DNA of 64,000 bases from CAVXUB01 sp963764805. Its GTDB lineage: Bacteria > Actinomycetota > Acidimicrobiia > Acidimicrobiales > Bog-793. Positions 24,467-33,762 of the stretch are shown in pieces (within the stretch, counting starts at the first letter, position 1; each line of letters begins with the position of its first letter). Under the pieces are notes generated by a model. The model saw only the letters and a list, made by a program, of their open reading frames with translations. It was not told the DNA's origin and did no database searches. The stretch spans positions 558,001 to 622,000 of the forward strand of contig CAVXUB010000003.1 of assembly GCA_963764805.1 (NCBI GenBank), written 5' to 3'. Both the position numbers and the translations under genes were made by a program.

Positions 24467-25566
24467 GCCTTCAGCAGCTCGTAACCGGGAAGCGCCTGCA
24501 CCTGCGCCGGCAGCTCGCTTCCGGCGAGCACCGCGAGCAGGGCCCGCACCTCGAGCGTGCCGAGCAGGTCGTGCGGCACGTGCAGCTCGCAGACCTCGGT
24601 CTGCCAGGCCCGAAACCCGAGCCCGTATGCCAGAGCCGCCGGCTCGCTCGCCACCCCGACGTCGGCGAGCCCTGCGGCGATGGCGGAGGCGACCATCAAG
24701 TGGCCGGTGCACGCCGTCCGGTATCCGGAGAGACGATTGCCGTCGGAGCCGAGAGCAGCCAGAGCCTCGTCGAGGAGGCGGCGTGCTTCTGACCCCGGTT
24801 CCCGGTTGGCGATGCGCAGGCCGAGAGCCAGCGCGTCCGCCAGTTCGCTCACCGAACCGGCGAACTGCGGCGCCACCACCAGTCCCTCCCGCCAAGACGC
24901 GAAACCAAGGACCTCCGCATTCGCCGGCCGCCTCCCGACCGTCCCACTCTGGCGATGGATGGCGGCGGCGTGGACCTTGTGCTCCTCGAGGAGCCGTCGA
25001 GCCTCGCTGTTGCTGCAGCTCCACCACACGAACCCGATGGGCGGTCGATGCCGCTGGAGCGGACCCGCCAGCAGGGCCAATGCCGGATCGCAGCCCGCCA
25101 CGGCAAGTGTCGGTTCGGGGGAGACGAAGGGTCTGGCGGTCGTCGATCCCCTGTCTCCGCTACCTCCGCTCCCGTTCTCGGCCGCCTGCTGCTCACTGCT
25201 GGCGAGCGCCGGCCGGAAGCCCGGCACGAGCACGTTGTCGCCCGACAGCGGGTAGGCCACATAGCGGCGGTCGATCTCCGACAAGAGCACCCTGCTCGCC
25301 GACGACGGGCCCACTGCCTCAGCCTCGACGGGAGGGAACAGCGGATCAGTGCCGAAGAGCTGCTCGACCGTCGAGCCGAGCTCGGCGGCGAGAGCGAGTG
25401 CCACCTCCAGCGACGGCGACCACCTGCCGGACTCGATGCCGGAGATCGCCTGGCGGGAGACGCCCGCCGCCTCGGCCAGTGTCGCCTGCGAGAGGCCGCG
25501 GGCGAGACGGGCGAGCCGGAACCGCTCGTCGATCCGCCGGCCCTCCGCCGGCCGCTCGCTCTCCAC
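24463..25566 (-). CDS. XRE-type regulator with a periplasmic-binding-like (molybdate-type) effector domain
   Basis: 367 residues from the GTG at 25566, 4 bp after the ABC ATPase stop. Residues ~14-68 are an XRE helix-turn-helix: RLARLARGLSQATLAEAAGV, SRQAISGIESGRWSPSLEVA. The rest is a type-II periplasmic-binding fold without signal peptide, with TLAVAGCDPALALLAG, WREGLVVAP, LADALALGLRIANREPGSEAR and ACTGHLMVASAIAAGLADVG. The GHLMVASAIAAGLADVG segment is the hallmark of COG1910-type cytoplasmic molybdate/tungstate-binding regulators. As the last gene of an oxyanion ABC operon it is very likely the metal-responsive repressor. It overlaps the LigD-type gene by 4 bp at the 3' end. Confidence 0.85.
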   Translation of the reverse strand: MESERPAEGRRIDERFRLARLARGLSQATLAEAAGVSRQAISGIESGRWSPSLEVALALAAELGSTVEQLFGTDPLFPPVEAEAVGPSSASRVLLSEIDRRYVAYPLSGDNVLVPGFRPALASSEQQAAENGSGGSGDRGSTTARPFVSPEPTLAVAGCDPALALLAGPLQRHRPPIGFVWWSCSNSEARRLLEEHKVHAAAIHRQSGTVGRRPANAEVLGFASWREGLVVAPQFAGSVSELADALALGLRIANREPGSEARRLLDEALAALGSDGNRLSGYRTACTGHLMVASAIAAGLADVGVASEPAALAYGLGFRAWQTEVCELHVPHDLLGTLEVRALLAVLAGSELPAQVQALPGYELLKA

Positions 25567-25570
25567 GGCC

Positions 25571-26530
25571 TCAGGTTGCCACGAGGGGCGGATCGATGAC
25601 CGAGAAACTGATCCGGTCGCCAACGAGCAGCGGTTCTTCCACCCGAGCAGCCAAGGTGATCCCGGCAGCGACCTCCACCAGGCAGTGGTAGCGGGGACCG
25701 TGCGCACGAGCTGACAACACCCGCCCTTCGAGCTGCAAGGTGCCGCTCACGACGCCGACCCGGACACGCTCGGGGTGGATCGCGTAGCAGCGCCCTGGCT
25801 CGCCGGCGGGGACGAAGCCCTCGTAGCCGACGAGCTCGGCGACCCGGCGGCTGACCGGTTCCAGCACCACCTCGTGGCTGCCGCCGAGCTGCAGCACCTT
25901 GCCTCCGTCCACCACCGCCAAACGCTCGGCGAACGCCTGCGCCTCGGCGAGGTCGTGGGTGACCATGAGCGCTGCCGCGCCGCGCCTCGCCGAGTACTCG
26001 ATTGCCAGGTCTCGTAGCGCCGCCTTGGACGGCCCGTCGAGCGCCGACAGTGGCTCGTCGAGCAGCAGCACGCGATGGCTCACCGCCAGCGCCCTTCCGA
26101 GCGCCACTCGTTGCCGCTGGCCGCCCGAGAGGGCGGCGGCAGGCGCATGCTGGTAGTCGAGCAGGCCGAGGGTCTCGATGAGCGGGGGCACCTGCCGGCG
26201 ATCTGCCGCTGTGCGTGCCCCGTAGGCCACGTTCTCGGCGGCAGTGAGGTGCGGGAAGAGCGTCGTCGGCTGGCGGACGAGGGCGACCCGGCGCGCTCTC
26301 GGGGGGAGGCGGCTGCCGCCCTTCGATGCCACCGTGGAGCCGTCGATCAGGACCGCGCCGGCGGAAGGCTCGGTGAGGCCGGCGATGCTCTCGAGGATCG
26401 TCGTCTTGCCGGCGCCGGAGGGCCCGAACAGGGCGAGGCGCTCCCCGGCGCACACCGTGAAGGCAGCGGTGACGTCGAACGATCGCCGTCGGACGGTCAC
26501 GTCCACTCCCAGCAGCGGAGTTTCGCTCAT
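25571..26530 (-). CDS. Molybdate/tungstate-type ABC transporter ATP-binding protein
   Basis: 319 residues. Walker A is FGPSGAGKTT (~36-45), signature LSGGQRQR, Walker B LLLDEPLSALD, H-loop VTHD. The last ~90 residues form a separate C-terminal region (CYAIHPERVRVG, VLSARAHGPRYHCLVEVAAG) that looks like the TOBE/MOP-type regulatory module of ModC-like ATPases. The ATG overlaps the permease stop (ATGA), so it energises that permease. The pair plus the binding protein at 27345 forms a complete oxyanion importer; the choice between molybdate and tungstate cannot be made here. Confidence 0.88.
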   Translation of the reverse strand: MSETPLLGVDVTVRRRSFDVTAAFTVCAGERLALFGPSGAGKTTILESIAGLTEPSAGAVLIDGSTVASKGGSRLPPRARRVALVRQPTTLFPHLTAAENVAYGARTAADRRQVPPLIETLGLLDYQHAPAAALSGGQRQRVALGRALAVSHRVLLLDEPLSALDGPSKAALRDLAIEYSARRGAAALMVTHDLAEAQAFAERLAVVDGGKVLQLGGSHEVVLEPVSRRVAELVGYEGFVPAGEPGRCYAIHPERVRVGVVSGTLQLEGRVLSARAHGPRYHCLVEVAAGITLAARVEEPLLVGDRISFSVIDPPLVAT

Positions 26531-27339
26531 GGGGCGGCGACCGCCGACCGGTGGAGGGCGCGGGCGCTCCAGAGGTACGCCAGCGCCGGCAACGGCAGGG
26601 AGGCGACCGCCAGCAAGAGCGCGTAGGGGAGGGCCCCCTGCAGCCCGTAGTCCTGCAGGCCCTCGAAGATCTGCAGGGGAAGGCTGGTCGGGTTGTAGGC
26701 GACGATGATCACGGCGCCGAAAGCTCCCATCGCCCGTGCCCAGGCGGTGGCGAGACCCATCGCCAGCCCGGGAGCCGCCAGCGGCAGGGTCACCCTTCGA
26801 AACGCTCCCCACGGCCCGTCCCCGAGCAGCATCGCGTCCTGCTCCAGGCGGCTGTCGACGGCGGCGAAGGCGGCGTGGGCGCCGAGGATGTAGAAGGGGG
26901 CCGACTCGTACAGCTCGGCGACGACAAGGGCGAAGAAGCTGTTGAAGCCGGTCAGGTGGAGGTGCGCGAGGACGCCTCCGAGGGTCCCCTGCGGGCCGAT
27001 CAGGAACACCAGGAGCAGCCCGATGACGAGCGGCGGGAGCATGAGCGGCAGCAGGATCCCGAGCTCGACGATCCGCGGCAAGGGAAGCCGGCCGCGGGCG
27101 AGCAGGTAGGCGAGCGGGGTGCCGAGCACGATCACAACCGCCAGCGCTACGGCGCTGGCGCCGAGCGACACATAGAGCGGGTCGAGCGCGCCCGGCGCGC
27201 CGAGCGTCGCCCGTACCGCATGGGGAGACAGTCGCCCGACGAGCTCGGCGAGCGGACCGAGGAGTGCCAGCCAGATCACCAGTGAACCGGCGATGGCGAG
27301 GATCGTCGAGCCTCGTGCCACGGCGCGGCTGCTTGTCAT
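26527..27339 (-). CDS. Molybdate/tungstate-type ABC transporter permease
   Basis: 270 residues with about six TM helices. The cytoplasmic EAA loop that contacts the ATPase is EQDAMLLGDGPWGAFRRVTLP, followed by LAAPGLAMGLATAWARAMGAFG, typical of ModB/CysT-type permeases. PLAYLLARG after the second helix is the usual family landmark. It starts 5 bp downstream of the binding-protein stop and overlaps the ATPase start by 4 bp. Confidence 0.9.
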   Translation of the reverse strand: MTSSRAVARGSTILAIAGSLVIWLALLGPLAELVGRLSPHAVRATLGAPGALDPLYVSLGASAVALAVVIVLGTPLAYLLARGRLPLPRIVELGILLPLMLPPLVIGLLLVFLIGPQGTLGGVLAHLHLTGFNSFFALVVAELYESAPFYILGAHAAFAAVDSRLEQDAMLLGDGPWGAFRRVTLPLAAPGLAMGLATAWARAMGAFGAVIIVAYNPTSLPLQIFEGLQDYGLQGALPYALLLAVASLPLPALAYLWSARALHRSAVAAP

Positions 27340-27344
27340 GGCGT

Positions 27345-28448
27345 CTACGGGGCACCACCCAAGGCTGTGCCAGCCGACGTCGTGCCGCCCGAGGACTCGA
27401 AGGCGCTGCGAACGTCCGCCGGCAGGGCGCTGCTCGGCGTGTCCGAGCGGCTGGCGCCGGTGAACTGCGGCGGGACGACGTCGTAGCCTCCCGCCTTCAG
27501 GATCTGCCGCCCGGTGCTCGAGACCATGAAGGCGGCAAACGCGTCGTCGGCCGCGACGTCCGCCTGGGATGGCGCCGGCCCCGACGTCGGCGGCTGGACG
27601 AGGGTCTCGTCGAGCGTGATCGGTTCGCCGGTGTCGACGGTCCCGTTCTTCAGGGTCAGGCTCACCGTCGCGTAGCTCGCCGACTGCGAGGGGTCGGCGA
27701 AGTCGAGGCTGGCTGGTAAGGCGACGTAGGGCAGGTGGTACTGGATCGCCTGCGACAGGTAGGCGCTCGTGGCGTCGAAGTCGCCAGACTGAAGGTCCGA
27801 GACGAGGGCGGTCTCGTCGACGATCTGCGAGGGCTTGCCGAACGGCGCTGCCGGCGACACACCGAGCACGTCGGCCGCCGGGTCCTCCGAGAGACCGAGC
27901 ACCTTCGGCGCCAGCTCCATCATCAACTCGAAGTAGACGCCCTGCGGGTCGGCGTTCGGATCGGTCCGTCCGAGGCGCAGCCCGGGCGTGGCGAGCAGCG
28001 TGAAGAGCCTGCCGATCGGCTGCTTCGCTGAAGCGATGGCGGCGAACTGGGATGCGTATTGACTCTTCGGGTTGTAAGCAACCACGAGTGGATCGGTGGC
28101 GAGCTGGATGACGAACTTCGACCGGTCCGGCCAGAGCATCTTGATCGCCTTCTTGCCGACCGACATGAAGACTCCGGGCGAGAGCTCGTTGCTCAGGATC
28201 TCCTGGGCGAGGGTGGTCGAGCCGGCGCCACGGCCTTGGAAGGTGTCGCCTGTCGCCGCCTCGAACTTAGGTCCGAGCACCGACGTGGCGAGGAGCTGCA
28301 GGGATCCGGCGTAGGCGACGCTCGCCGTGCCGTGCGTCCCGCCCGTCGCCGGCGACGAAGGCGTGGAGCCGCAGCCCGAGATCGCAAGCAGCGGTAGGGC
28401 CGTCGCGACGGCGCCGGCGGCTAGAGCTCGAAACGTCATCGGAAGCAA
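27345..28448 (-). CDS. Molybdate/tungstate-type ABC substrate-binding lipoprotein
   Basis: 367 residues. A signal peptide ends in the lipobox AISGC, then a Ser/Gly/Thr linker, then VAYAGSLQLLATSVLGPKFE, which matches the first strand and anion-binding Ser of WtpA/ModA-type proteins. ATDPLVVAYNPKSQ, GRTDPNADPQGVYFELMME and FAAFMVSSTGRQILKAGGY are further family landmarks. It is the first gene of the operon (binding protein, permease, ATPase, XRE-PBP regulator). An ATG three codons later (28439) is an alternative start. It is divergent from the ChrA gene with 140 bp between them. Confidence 0.88.
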   Translation of the reverse strand: MLPMTFRALAAGAVATALPLLAISGCGSTPSSPATGGTHGTASVAYAGSLQLLATSVLGPKFEAATGDTFQGRGAGSTTLAQEILSNELSPGVFMSVGKKAIKMLWPDRSKFVIQLATDPLVVAYNPKSQYASQFAAIASAKQPIGRLFTLLATPGLRLGRTDPNADPQGVYFELMMELAPKVLGLSEDPAADVLGVSPAAPFGKPSQIVDETALVSDLQSGDFDATSAYLSQAIQYHLPYVALPASLDFADPSQSASYATVSLTLKNGTVDTGEPITLDETLVQPPTSGPAPSQADVAADDAFAAFMVSSTGRQILKAGGYDVVPPQFTGASRSDTPSSALPADVRSAFESSGGTTSAGTALGGAP

Positions 28449-28588
28449 GTGTAACTGTCACCTTGTCAAGATTCACTCGCCGGAGTTCGCCCACGCTGGC
28501 CGATACTCACGGTGCCGGTCAGGGTGCGGTCGGGCGCCGCCGGTCCAGTTCCGGCACTCGCACCGGGAAGTAGGCAACGATTGGCGCC

Positions 28589-29785
28589 GTGAGCGACCCC
28601 GCCCCGGACCCCGTGGCGCTCGGCACAATCCTGCGGGAGTGGGGGCGGATCGGCTGCATCGGGTTCGGCGGCCCGCCCGCTCATATCAAGCTGCTCCACC
28701 GGATGTGCGTGGAGGAGCGGGAGTGGATGACCGCCGAGGAGTTCCAGGACGGGGTCGCCGCCACGGGCCTTCTGCCGGGACCGGCGTCCACGCAGATGGC
28801 GATTTATTGCGCTTGGCGCCTGCGGGGGGTCCCAGGTGCGCTCGTGGGCGGTGCAGCGTTCATCCTCCCCGGCTTGGTCGCGATCCTCGGCTTGGCTCGG
28901 CTGTTCCTGGAGGCGCACCCTCCGCGGTTGCTGGCGGGGGCGGCCGTCGGCGCCGCGGCCGCCGTTCCCGCCGTGGCGCTGGCGGCGGCATGGGCGCTGA
29001 CGCCTGCCAGCTACAAGCGTGCCGGCGAGCGACACCAGACCGCCGCCCACATCCGCTGGGGCGTGGAGCTGGCAGCGGGGGCGGCGGCGGCGATGACGAT
29101 CGGACGCTTGCTCGTCGCGGTGCTGCTCGCCTGCGGACTCGTGGAGGTCGCCCTCCGCCATCGCCCTTCGCCGTCCGATGACTCTCCCGAGCCCAAGCCT
29201 CGCCAGTACGGAGTGGGCTGGTTGCTCGGGGCGGCCCTCCCGGTGGTCGGTGGGATAGGTGCTCTGGTCTGGGTGGCGGTGGAGGTGGGTGCGCTGTCGT
29301 ACGGCGGAGGTTTTGTCATCGTGCCGCTGATGCAGCACGATGCGGTGAACACCTATCACTGGATGACCGCCTCGCAGTTCCTCGACGCGGTGGCGCTCGG
29401 GCAGGTGACGCCGGGGCCGGTGGTGCAGACGGTGGCGGTCGTCGGCTACGCGGCCGCGGGTCTCGGTGGGGGGTTGCTGGCGTCGTTCGTGGCGTTCACT
29501 CCCTCGTTCTTCTTCATCCTCGTGGGGGCGCCGCACTTCGAGCGCCTCCGGCGCAGCGACACGGCGCAGGCGTTCCTCAACGGCGCCGGCCCGGCGGCGA
29601 TCGGGGCCATTGCGGGGTCGTCGGTATTGCTCGGCCTGGCGCTGTCTCATCTGTGGCAGCTCGCGCTGTTGATCGTGGCGGTGGCCGTGCTGGCCCGTTG
29701 GCGGAGCGCCACCGTCTACGTGATCGTCGGCGCTGCCCTCATCGGCATGGCGGCAGCGGCCGTAGGAGCTCCGGTAACTCCCTAG
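28589..29785 (+). CDS. chrA: Chromate-transporter family (ChrA/CHR) two-domain membrane protein
   Basis: 398 residues with two homologous CHR halves. The first has FGGPPAHIKLLHRMCVEER and GLLPGPASTQMAIYCAWRL, the classic CHR signature. The second repeats it as LSYGGGFVIVPLMQHDAV and LGQVTPGPVVQTVAVVGYA. Each half ends in several TM helices (~10-12 in total). Long-chain CHR proteins export chromate, although many relatives have other or unknown anion substrates. It is a single gene without the ChrB-type partner usual in resistance operons, so the substrate is open. The GTG start follows a 140-bp gap from the molybdate operon. Confidence 0.88.
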   Translation: MSDPAPDPVALGTILREWGRIGCIGFGGPPAHIKLLHRMCVEEREWMTAEEFQDGVAATGLLPGPASTQMAIYCAWRLRGVPGALVGGAAFILPGLVAILGLARLFLEAHPPRLLAGAAVGAAAAVPAVALAAAWALTPASYKRAGERHQTAAHIRWGVELAAGAAAAMTIGRLLVAVLLACGLVEVALRHRPSPSDDSPEPKPRQYGVGWLLGAALPVVGGIGALVWVAVEVGALSYGGGFVIVPLMQHDAVNTYHWMTASQFLDAVALGQVTPGPVVQTVAVVGYAAAGLGGGLLASFVAFTPSFFFILVGAPHFERLRRSDTAQAFLNGAGPAAIGAIAGSSVLLGLALSHLWQLALLIVAVAVLARWRSATVYVIVGAALIGMAAAAVGAPVTP

Positions 29786-29881
29786 AGCGTTAGTAATACA
29801 TGTGCATCAATTCTGTCTCTGAGAATAGGTCGCCCGACACAGGTGGCGATCTACGGCGCCCTGCCTTTTGGACGCGACTAC

Positions 29882-31330
29882 TCATCGTTCCTCGTGGTAC
29901 TCGGAGGTGTGGACCTTCGGTGGGGCAAGACCGAACAGGCCGGCGAGCAGCAGCAGCAAGGCGGCGACGCGAGCCATCACCTCGCCTTCGATCATGTGAC
30001 GGACGATCTCCTGCCCGTCGCCATGCCAAGCGACGAGCATCGAGAACAGGCCGGTGAGGGCAAGCCCGGCGAGGAGCCAAGCGTCGCGTCGCTTCCAGAG
30101 GCGTCTTACCAGCACCCCCGCCGCCCCCGCCAGACCGACGCCGAGCACCACGCCCCAAGCCGGATAGAGGACGTGGGCGATGCCGGGGGCCTCGTAGACA
30201 CCGGCGCCATAGAGGGAGACGTCGCCGTCGAAGTCGTTGAAGGTGAGCTCCGGCCGGACGAAGGGGGCAGTCAGGTCGTAGCCCGGATGCGAGACGAGGA
30301 AGACCAGGTATTCCCCCTCGGCGTCGTCCGAGAACCAGATAGCCAACGGGTGCCAGGCGTGGGTGCCGAGGGCAGGGTAGACGAGCTTGCCGTAGCCGGG
30401 ATTGGGTGCCGTGTGCTCGGACATCGTGTCGAGGTGCGCCGCCTCCGGCATCCCTCTGGCGGCGAACCAGGCGACCCTTCCCGGAAACGGAAAGATGCGT
30501 GCCGCGAATATGTTCTCGACGTTCACGACGTTGCGCCTCGAGACGAGAGCGGCGCTCTCGATGAGCCCCGCGGTCGCCAGGAGGGTGAGACCGAACATCG
30601 TGATCCGGGCCACCTGATGCCAGCGCTGCCGCCGCAGGCGGGCGGCGCCGTAGGCGGCGATGGCAGCGCCGAAGATGGCGATCGTGACGATGTTCTCGTC
30701 CCTGGAGCCGGCAAAGACGATCGCCGAGGCGAAGGTGCCGAGCATCAGCGCCTTGCTGTAGCCACGCGACAGCGCCAGCAGGCAAGCCATCAGCGCCGCC
30801 ATCGCCGAGAGCGAGATCGACTCGGAGAGGATGGCGGAGTCCCACTGGGTCACCGGCCAGCAGCACGCCATCGCCAGGACGAGCGTGGATGCCACGAATG
30901 CCCGCCAGCCGGGGCGGATGAACCTCGCCACGCTCCACGCCAGCGCCGCCCAGCAGATCACGCCGATCACCGTCTGGGTCACGACGAAGTTCTCGTTGGA
31001 GCCGGTCAGCTTCCAGAGGAGGGGTGTGATCGGCGGGCGCGCCCCGGCCCACAGGAGCCGACTGAACCAGGAGTGTTGGGCGACGCCTTCGTAGTCGAAG
31101 GTGTCGTTCCAGACGATCGGGCCGCCGGACACGGCCCGCCAGATCCTGAAGGCTGCGAACACGGCTGTGAGCCCGCCGAGCGCCAGCACGCACCAATGGA
31201 GTCTGGCGTAACACAAGGTCCGGGCTACGGTCCTCAGGCGCCGGTCGCTGGCGCTGGCGGCAGCAGCACGCTCTGGCGGCGCGTCGAGGAGAGCCACACC
31301 TCGGCGCGCATCTGTCTGTTCGAGCGTCAT
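29882..31330 (-). CDS. Polytopic membrane protein, possible GT-C type glycosyltransferase
   Basis: 482 residues with roughly nine to eleven TM helices. The first loop after TM1 is long and external and contains WNDTFDYEGVAQHSWFSRLL; this Asp-bearing loop and the overall shape resemble GT-C membrane glycosyltransferases that use lipid-linked donors. A second soluble loop (~270-370) contains NPGYGKLVYPALGTHAWHPLAIWF. The assignment is by architecture only. It lies 93 bp downstream of a GT2 gene on the same strand, so both may act in one envelope polysaccharide or glycolipid pathway. The 96 bp between this gene and ChrA hold no gene. Confidence 0.6.
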   Translation of the reverse strand: MTLEQTDARRGVALLDAPPERAAAASASDRRLRTVARTLCYARLHWCVLALGGLTAVFAAFRIWRAVSGGPIVWNDTFDYEGVAQHSWFSRLLWAGARPPITPLLWKLTGSNENFVVTQTVIGVICWAALAWSVARFIRPGWRAFVASTLVLAMACCWPVTQWDSAILSESISLSAMAALMACLLALSRGYSKALMLGTFASAIVFAGSRDENIVTIAIFGAAIAAYGAARLRRQRWHQVARITMFGLTLLATAGLIESAALVSRRNVVNVENIFAARIFPFPGRVAWFAARGMPEAAHLDTMSEHTAPNPGYGKLVYPALGTHAWHPLAIWFSDDAEGEYLVFLVSHPGYDLTAPFVRPELTFNDFDGDVSLYGAGVYEAPGIAHVLYPAWGVVLGVGLAGAAGVLVRRLWKRRDAWLLAGLALTGLFSMLVAWHGDGQEIVRHMIEGEVMARVAALLLLLAGLFGLAPPKVHTSEYHEER

Positions 31331-31423
31331 ACGGGGCGGTCTCCGAGGCTGGCCGATCGGACGACGGCCCCATTCTGGCCGACAGGGCGGATGCGATTAC
31401 CTGCGGTCCACTCCGGCCCGCTC

Positions 31424-33691
31424 CTACCCGGTCGTCGTGGGCGGCGCCGTCGTCGTGGTCGGCGACGTTGTCGTGGTGCTGGCAGACGTTGTCGTGCTCG
31501 GCGAGGTGGTCGTGGGCGCGACCGTCGTGGTCGTTCCGGGCGAGGTAGTCGTCGGGGCAGGTGTCGTGCCGGTGTTGCCGGACGTCGTCGTCGTACCGCC
31601 CGACGTCACCGTCGTCGTGCTGTGATTCGGCCTCGTCGTCGGGGGCGCGTTCGCCGGCGCCAGCACACCGCCCCAGGGGCCGTGGTCGCCGCCGCCACGG
31701 GAGGGGACGTTGAAGGGATTCCCGGGCTGGCCCGAATGGCTGGCCCCGATGGCCATCAGGGCGGCGAAGAGGCCACCGAGCACTGTCGCCATCACACCGC
31801 CGAGCACGACGGGGCGCATCGCGACCGGAACACGCTCGCGGCGCCTCTCCGACCTGCGGCGGCGCTCCAGTTCCGGTGTGAGCTGGGCCCGCTGGTTGAG
31901 CACGGACATGAAGGGCGCCGTGGCGTAGACGGTGCCCTGCCAGGCGACGAGCGCCATGAGAAGAGCGGTCGGGCTGGCCATGATCCCGAGCAGGACGGCG
32001 GCCGTCCAGAGGGCGATGGCGAGGAGGGTCTCGCTCCGTGCCGCCCAGATGGCGGCCCAGAGGCGGTGCTCGTCAGATGTCTTCGGCGTGCGCAAGAAGA
32101 CACCCTCCGAACGGGTGAGCCCCTGGATACAGGCCAGAGCGACTGTCCAGGAGAGGGACAGCCAATTGCAGAAGGCGAGAAGCGCCCGCTTGTAGGAGAT
32201 GCGGGTGCGTTGGCGGAGCGCCCAGACGGCGCGCACCAACCCGGACATGAACAGGGCTGCCGGCAGCAGGAGTGCCGGACCCACGAGGGGCCTGATCGCC
32301 ACGTGCTCGCCCGCCAGCAGCAGGCCCGCGACGACCGCCAGCACGATGGTGAAGCCGAGGTAGACGAGGTCGTTCAGCCACTGCAGGCCGCCGATCAGGT
32401 AGTCGATCCGCTGGCCGATGGAGAGGTGGTTCTCGGGCTCGTGGCTCCAAGGCATCAGGGTCCGCCAATGACGGCGAAGGATCTGCATCCCCCCGAAACA
32501 CCACCTGAAGCGCTGGCTCTTCAACGAAGCGAAGGTCAGCGGCATGATGCCCTGGCCGAAGCTGCGAGAGATGAACAACCCTTCCCAGCCGGCCCGCAGC
32601 AGTCGCAAAGAGGTGTCGGCATCCTCGGTGATGCACCACTCGTCCCAGCCACCCACGCTCTCCAGGGCGCTCCGCCGCAGGAGGCCCATGGTGCCGGCGA
32701 AGATGATCGAGTTGCGCTCGTTGCGAGAGGGCATCGCCATCGCGAAGAAGTAGCGGTAGGCGTCGTAGCAGGCGGTGAAATAAGGGTCGCCGCCGTAGTC
32801 CCGGTAGTCCTGCGGAGTCTGCAGGAATGCGAGCCGTCCGTCGGCGAAGTAGCCGACTGTGCTCTTCAGGTAGTCGGGATCGACGAGGTAGTCGGCGTCG
32901 ATCACGCCGACTATGTCGGCCCGGGGGTCGGTGTGGGTGGTGAGCGCCAGGTTGAGCGCCCCCGACTTGAAGCCCGGCCAAGGCGACACATGCACGAAAC
33001 GCAACCTCGGCCGCCCCGCGCAGTACGCCTCCACCGGCCCGTAGACCGCCGGGTCCTCGGTGTTGTTGTCGATCACGACCACCTCGAAGTTGGGGTAGTC
33101 GATCGCCTCGGCTGCCTTCAGGGTCTCGATCAGCATGTCGGGCGGCTCGTTGTAGGCGGCGATGTGCAGCGACACCATCGGCACGAAGGACGGGTCGGGC
33201 TTCGGGAACTCCCTCGAGTGGCGTGTGCGGCACAGCACGTCGCACGTCTCGAAGGCGAACGAGGACGACAGGACGAAGGCGGAGAACTCGAGCACGCCGA
33301 GGGCGGCAGAGGCCAACGAACCGAGGACGGAGAGGTTGCCGAGGAAGGTGATGTCTGCGGCGAAGGCGAGATAGGTCAGGGCGGCGCCGACGTAGGAGGC
33401 GAAGAACAGCTGGCCGATGGCGTTCCAGTCCGGGCGCAGGACGATCACGACAGCGCCGAGAACGCCCAGCACGACCTCGGAGGCCTCAGCGGGTGCCGCT
33501 GGCAGCGACCAGATGTCGGAGGCGGCGACCGTGGCGACGAATCCGACCGCCAGCAGGAGGATCAGGGAGAAGAGCCCGGGGATGACGCGTGCCCGCCCTC
33601 GCGGCAGCCTGACTCGACGCCCGAGGGCGATGAGGAGAGCTGCAGCGAGCACCAACTGGACGAACGCGACGAGGAAGATCGAGAACAGCAC
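31424..33691 (-). CDS. Membrane-bound processive family-2 glycosyltransferase with Thr-rich tail
   Basis: 755 residues. Four TM helices at the N-terminus (~1-150) precede a cytosolic GT-A domain (~165-410) with VSLHIAAYNEPPDML, the UDP-binding Asp in VVVIDNNTED, the metal DxD in GVIDADYLVD, the acceptor-base motif CITEDADTSLRLLRAGW and the processivity motif QRFRW. Further TM helices follow (~450-640). This order is that of cellulose/curdlan-synthase-like enzymes that polymerise and extrude a glycan. The last ~70 residues are almost pure Thr/Ser/Pro, outside the membrane and low in complexity. There is no PilZ domain. It probably makes an envelope polysaccharide. Confidence 0.88.
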   Translation of the reverse strand: MLFSIFLVAFVQLVLAAALLIALGRRVRLPRGRARVIPGLFSLILLLAVGFVATVAASDIWSLPAAPAEASEVVLGVLGAVVIVLRPDWNAIGQLFFASYVGAALTYLAFAADITFLGNLSVLGSLASAALGVLEFSAFVLSSSFAFETCDVLCRTRHSREFPKPDPSFVPMVSLHIAAYNEPPDMLIETLKAAEAIDYPNFEVVVIDNNTEDPAVYGPVEAYCAGRPRLRFVHVSPWPGFKSGALNLALTTHTDPRADIVGVIDADYLVDPDYLKSTVGYFADGRLAFLQTPQDYRDYGGDPYFTACYDAYRYFFAMAMPSRNERNSIIFAGTMGLLRRSALESVGGWDEWCITEDADTSLRLLRAGWEGLFISRSFGQGIMPLTFASLKSQRFRWCFGGMQILRRHWRTLMPWSHEPENHLSIGQRIDYLIGGLQWLNDLVYLGFTIVLAVVAGLLLAGEHVAIRPLVGPALLLPAALFMSGLVRAVWALRQRTRISYKRALLAFCNWLSLSWTVALACIQGLTRSEGVFLRTPKTSDEHRLWAAIWAARSETLLAIALWTAAVLLGIMASPTALLMALVAWQGTVYATAPFMSVLNQRAQLTPELERRRRSERRRERVPVAMRPVVLGGVMATVLGGLFAALMAIGASHSGQPGNPFNVPSRGGGDHGPWGGVLAPANAPPTTRPNHSTTTVTSGGTTTTSGNTGTTPAPTTTSPGTTTTVAPTTTSPSTTTSASTTTTSPTTTTAPPTTTG
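31427..31630 (-). repeat. Low-complexity Thr-codon tract encoding the GT2 tail
   Basis: About 200 bp built from repeated ACS codons mixed with Ser and Pro codons (plus strand: gtcgtc/ggtggt runs). It encodes a Thr/Ser/Pro-rich tail of ~65 residues. Such tracts expand and contract by slippage, so length may vary between strains. It is unlike the rest of the gene in base periodicity. Confidence 0.6.
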
Positions 33692-33762
33692 GGTGACTGC
33701 ATGGTTCCCATTCCCGCAGCGCTTCGAACCTCGCTGACACCGCTACGAGCCTCAGCCCGGGC

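Noticed and set aside
28464..28469. A perfect TTGACA on the minus strand upstream of the molybdate binding-protein gene
   Set aside because: It ends only 15 bp before the start codon and no -10 box fits, so it cannot be a normal -35 for this gene.
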